The notes beneath the pieces were generated by a model. It had not been told where the DNA came from and did not search any database. It was given only the letters and a program-made list of their open reading frames with translations. This document shows positions 5,733 to 5,733 of a stretch of DNA of 5,733 bases, piece after piece (position 1 is the stretch's first letter; every line of letters begins with the position of its first letter). The translations under genes were made by a program, and so were the position numbers. Origin of the DNA: an uncultured Lachnospiraceae bacterium (GTDB lineage: Bacteria > Bacillota > Clostridia > Lachnospirales > Lachnospiraceae); contig CACWUI010000081.1 of the NCBI GenBank assembly GCA_902764045.1, forward strand, positions 1 to 5,733, read 5' to 3'.

Positions 5733-5733
5733 T

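Overview
The window looks like a piece of chromosome from a Gram-positive anaerobe of the Clostridia, most likely Lachnospiraceae. This is inferred from moderate-to-low GC, AGGAG-type ribosome binding sites, a medium-length threonine dehydratase with a C-terminal ACT-like domain, a three-domain aminopeptidase P, and a thioredoxin-reductase/AhpF-like fusion. Every credible gene lies on the + strand. I see no transposase, phage gene, CRISPR array, rRNA or tRNA.

Layout. Positions 1-1200 hold the 3' part of a flavoprotein disulfide reductase whose C-terminus is an AhpF-N-terminal-like double thioredoxin fold with an SCTMCP active site; its 5' end lies outside the window. A near-perfect intrinsic terminator (1214-1262) closes that unit. 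A short AT-rich region with two dyads and a possible promoter (about 1287-1340) leads into a 598-residue aminopeptidase P (1396-3192) with all five M24 metal ligands. A 278-base intergenic region follows. It is unusually structured: 3283-3430 can fold into a closing helix, a long interrupted GC-rich helix and a small hairpin, with several mutually exclusive pairings. It ends 40 bases before threonine ammonia-lyase (3471-4691) and is the best candidate here for an undescribed regulatory RNA.

Downstream, a perfect TATAAT lies between ilvA and a small two-helix potassium channel (4749-5177, filter TVGFGD). Fifteen bases later, apparently co-transcribed, is a broken WYL-type transcriptional regulator (5193-5686). 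Its first 44 codons and its C-terminal third are intact, but the middle, including the recognition helix and the WYL core, has been lost in one out-of-frame deletion. The last 31 bases carry a good sigma-A-type promoter (ATGACA-N18-TATAAT) for a gene beyond the window.

How the genes fit together. They do not form one pathway. The reductase belongs to thiol/peroxide redox, aminopeptidase P to peptide use, and threonine dehydratase to isoleucine synthesis or threonine catabolism. The channel and dead regulator look like a separate short unit. The two strongest second-look items are the structured ilvA leader and the deletion pseudogene.
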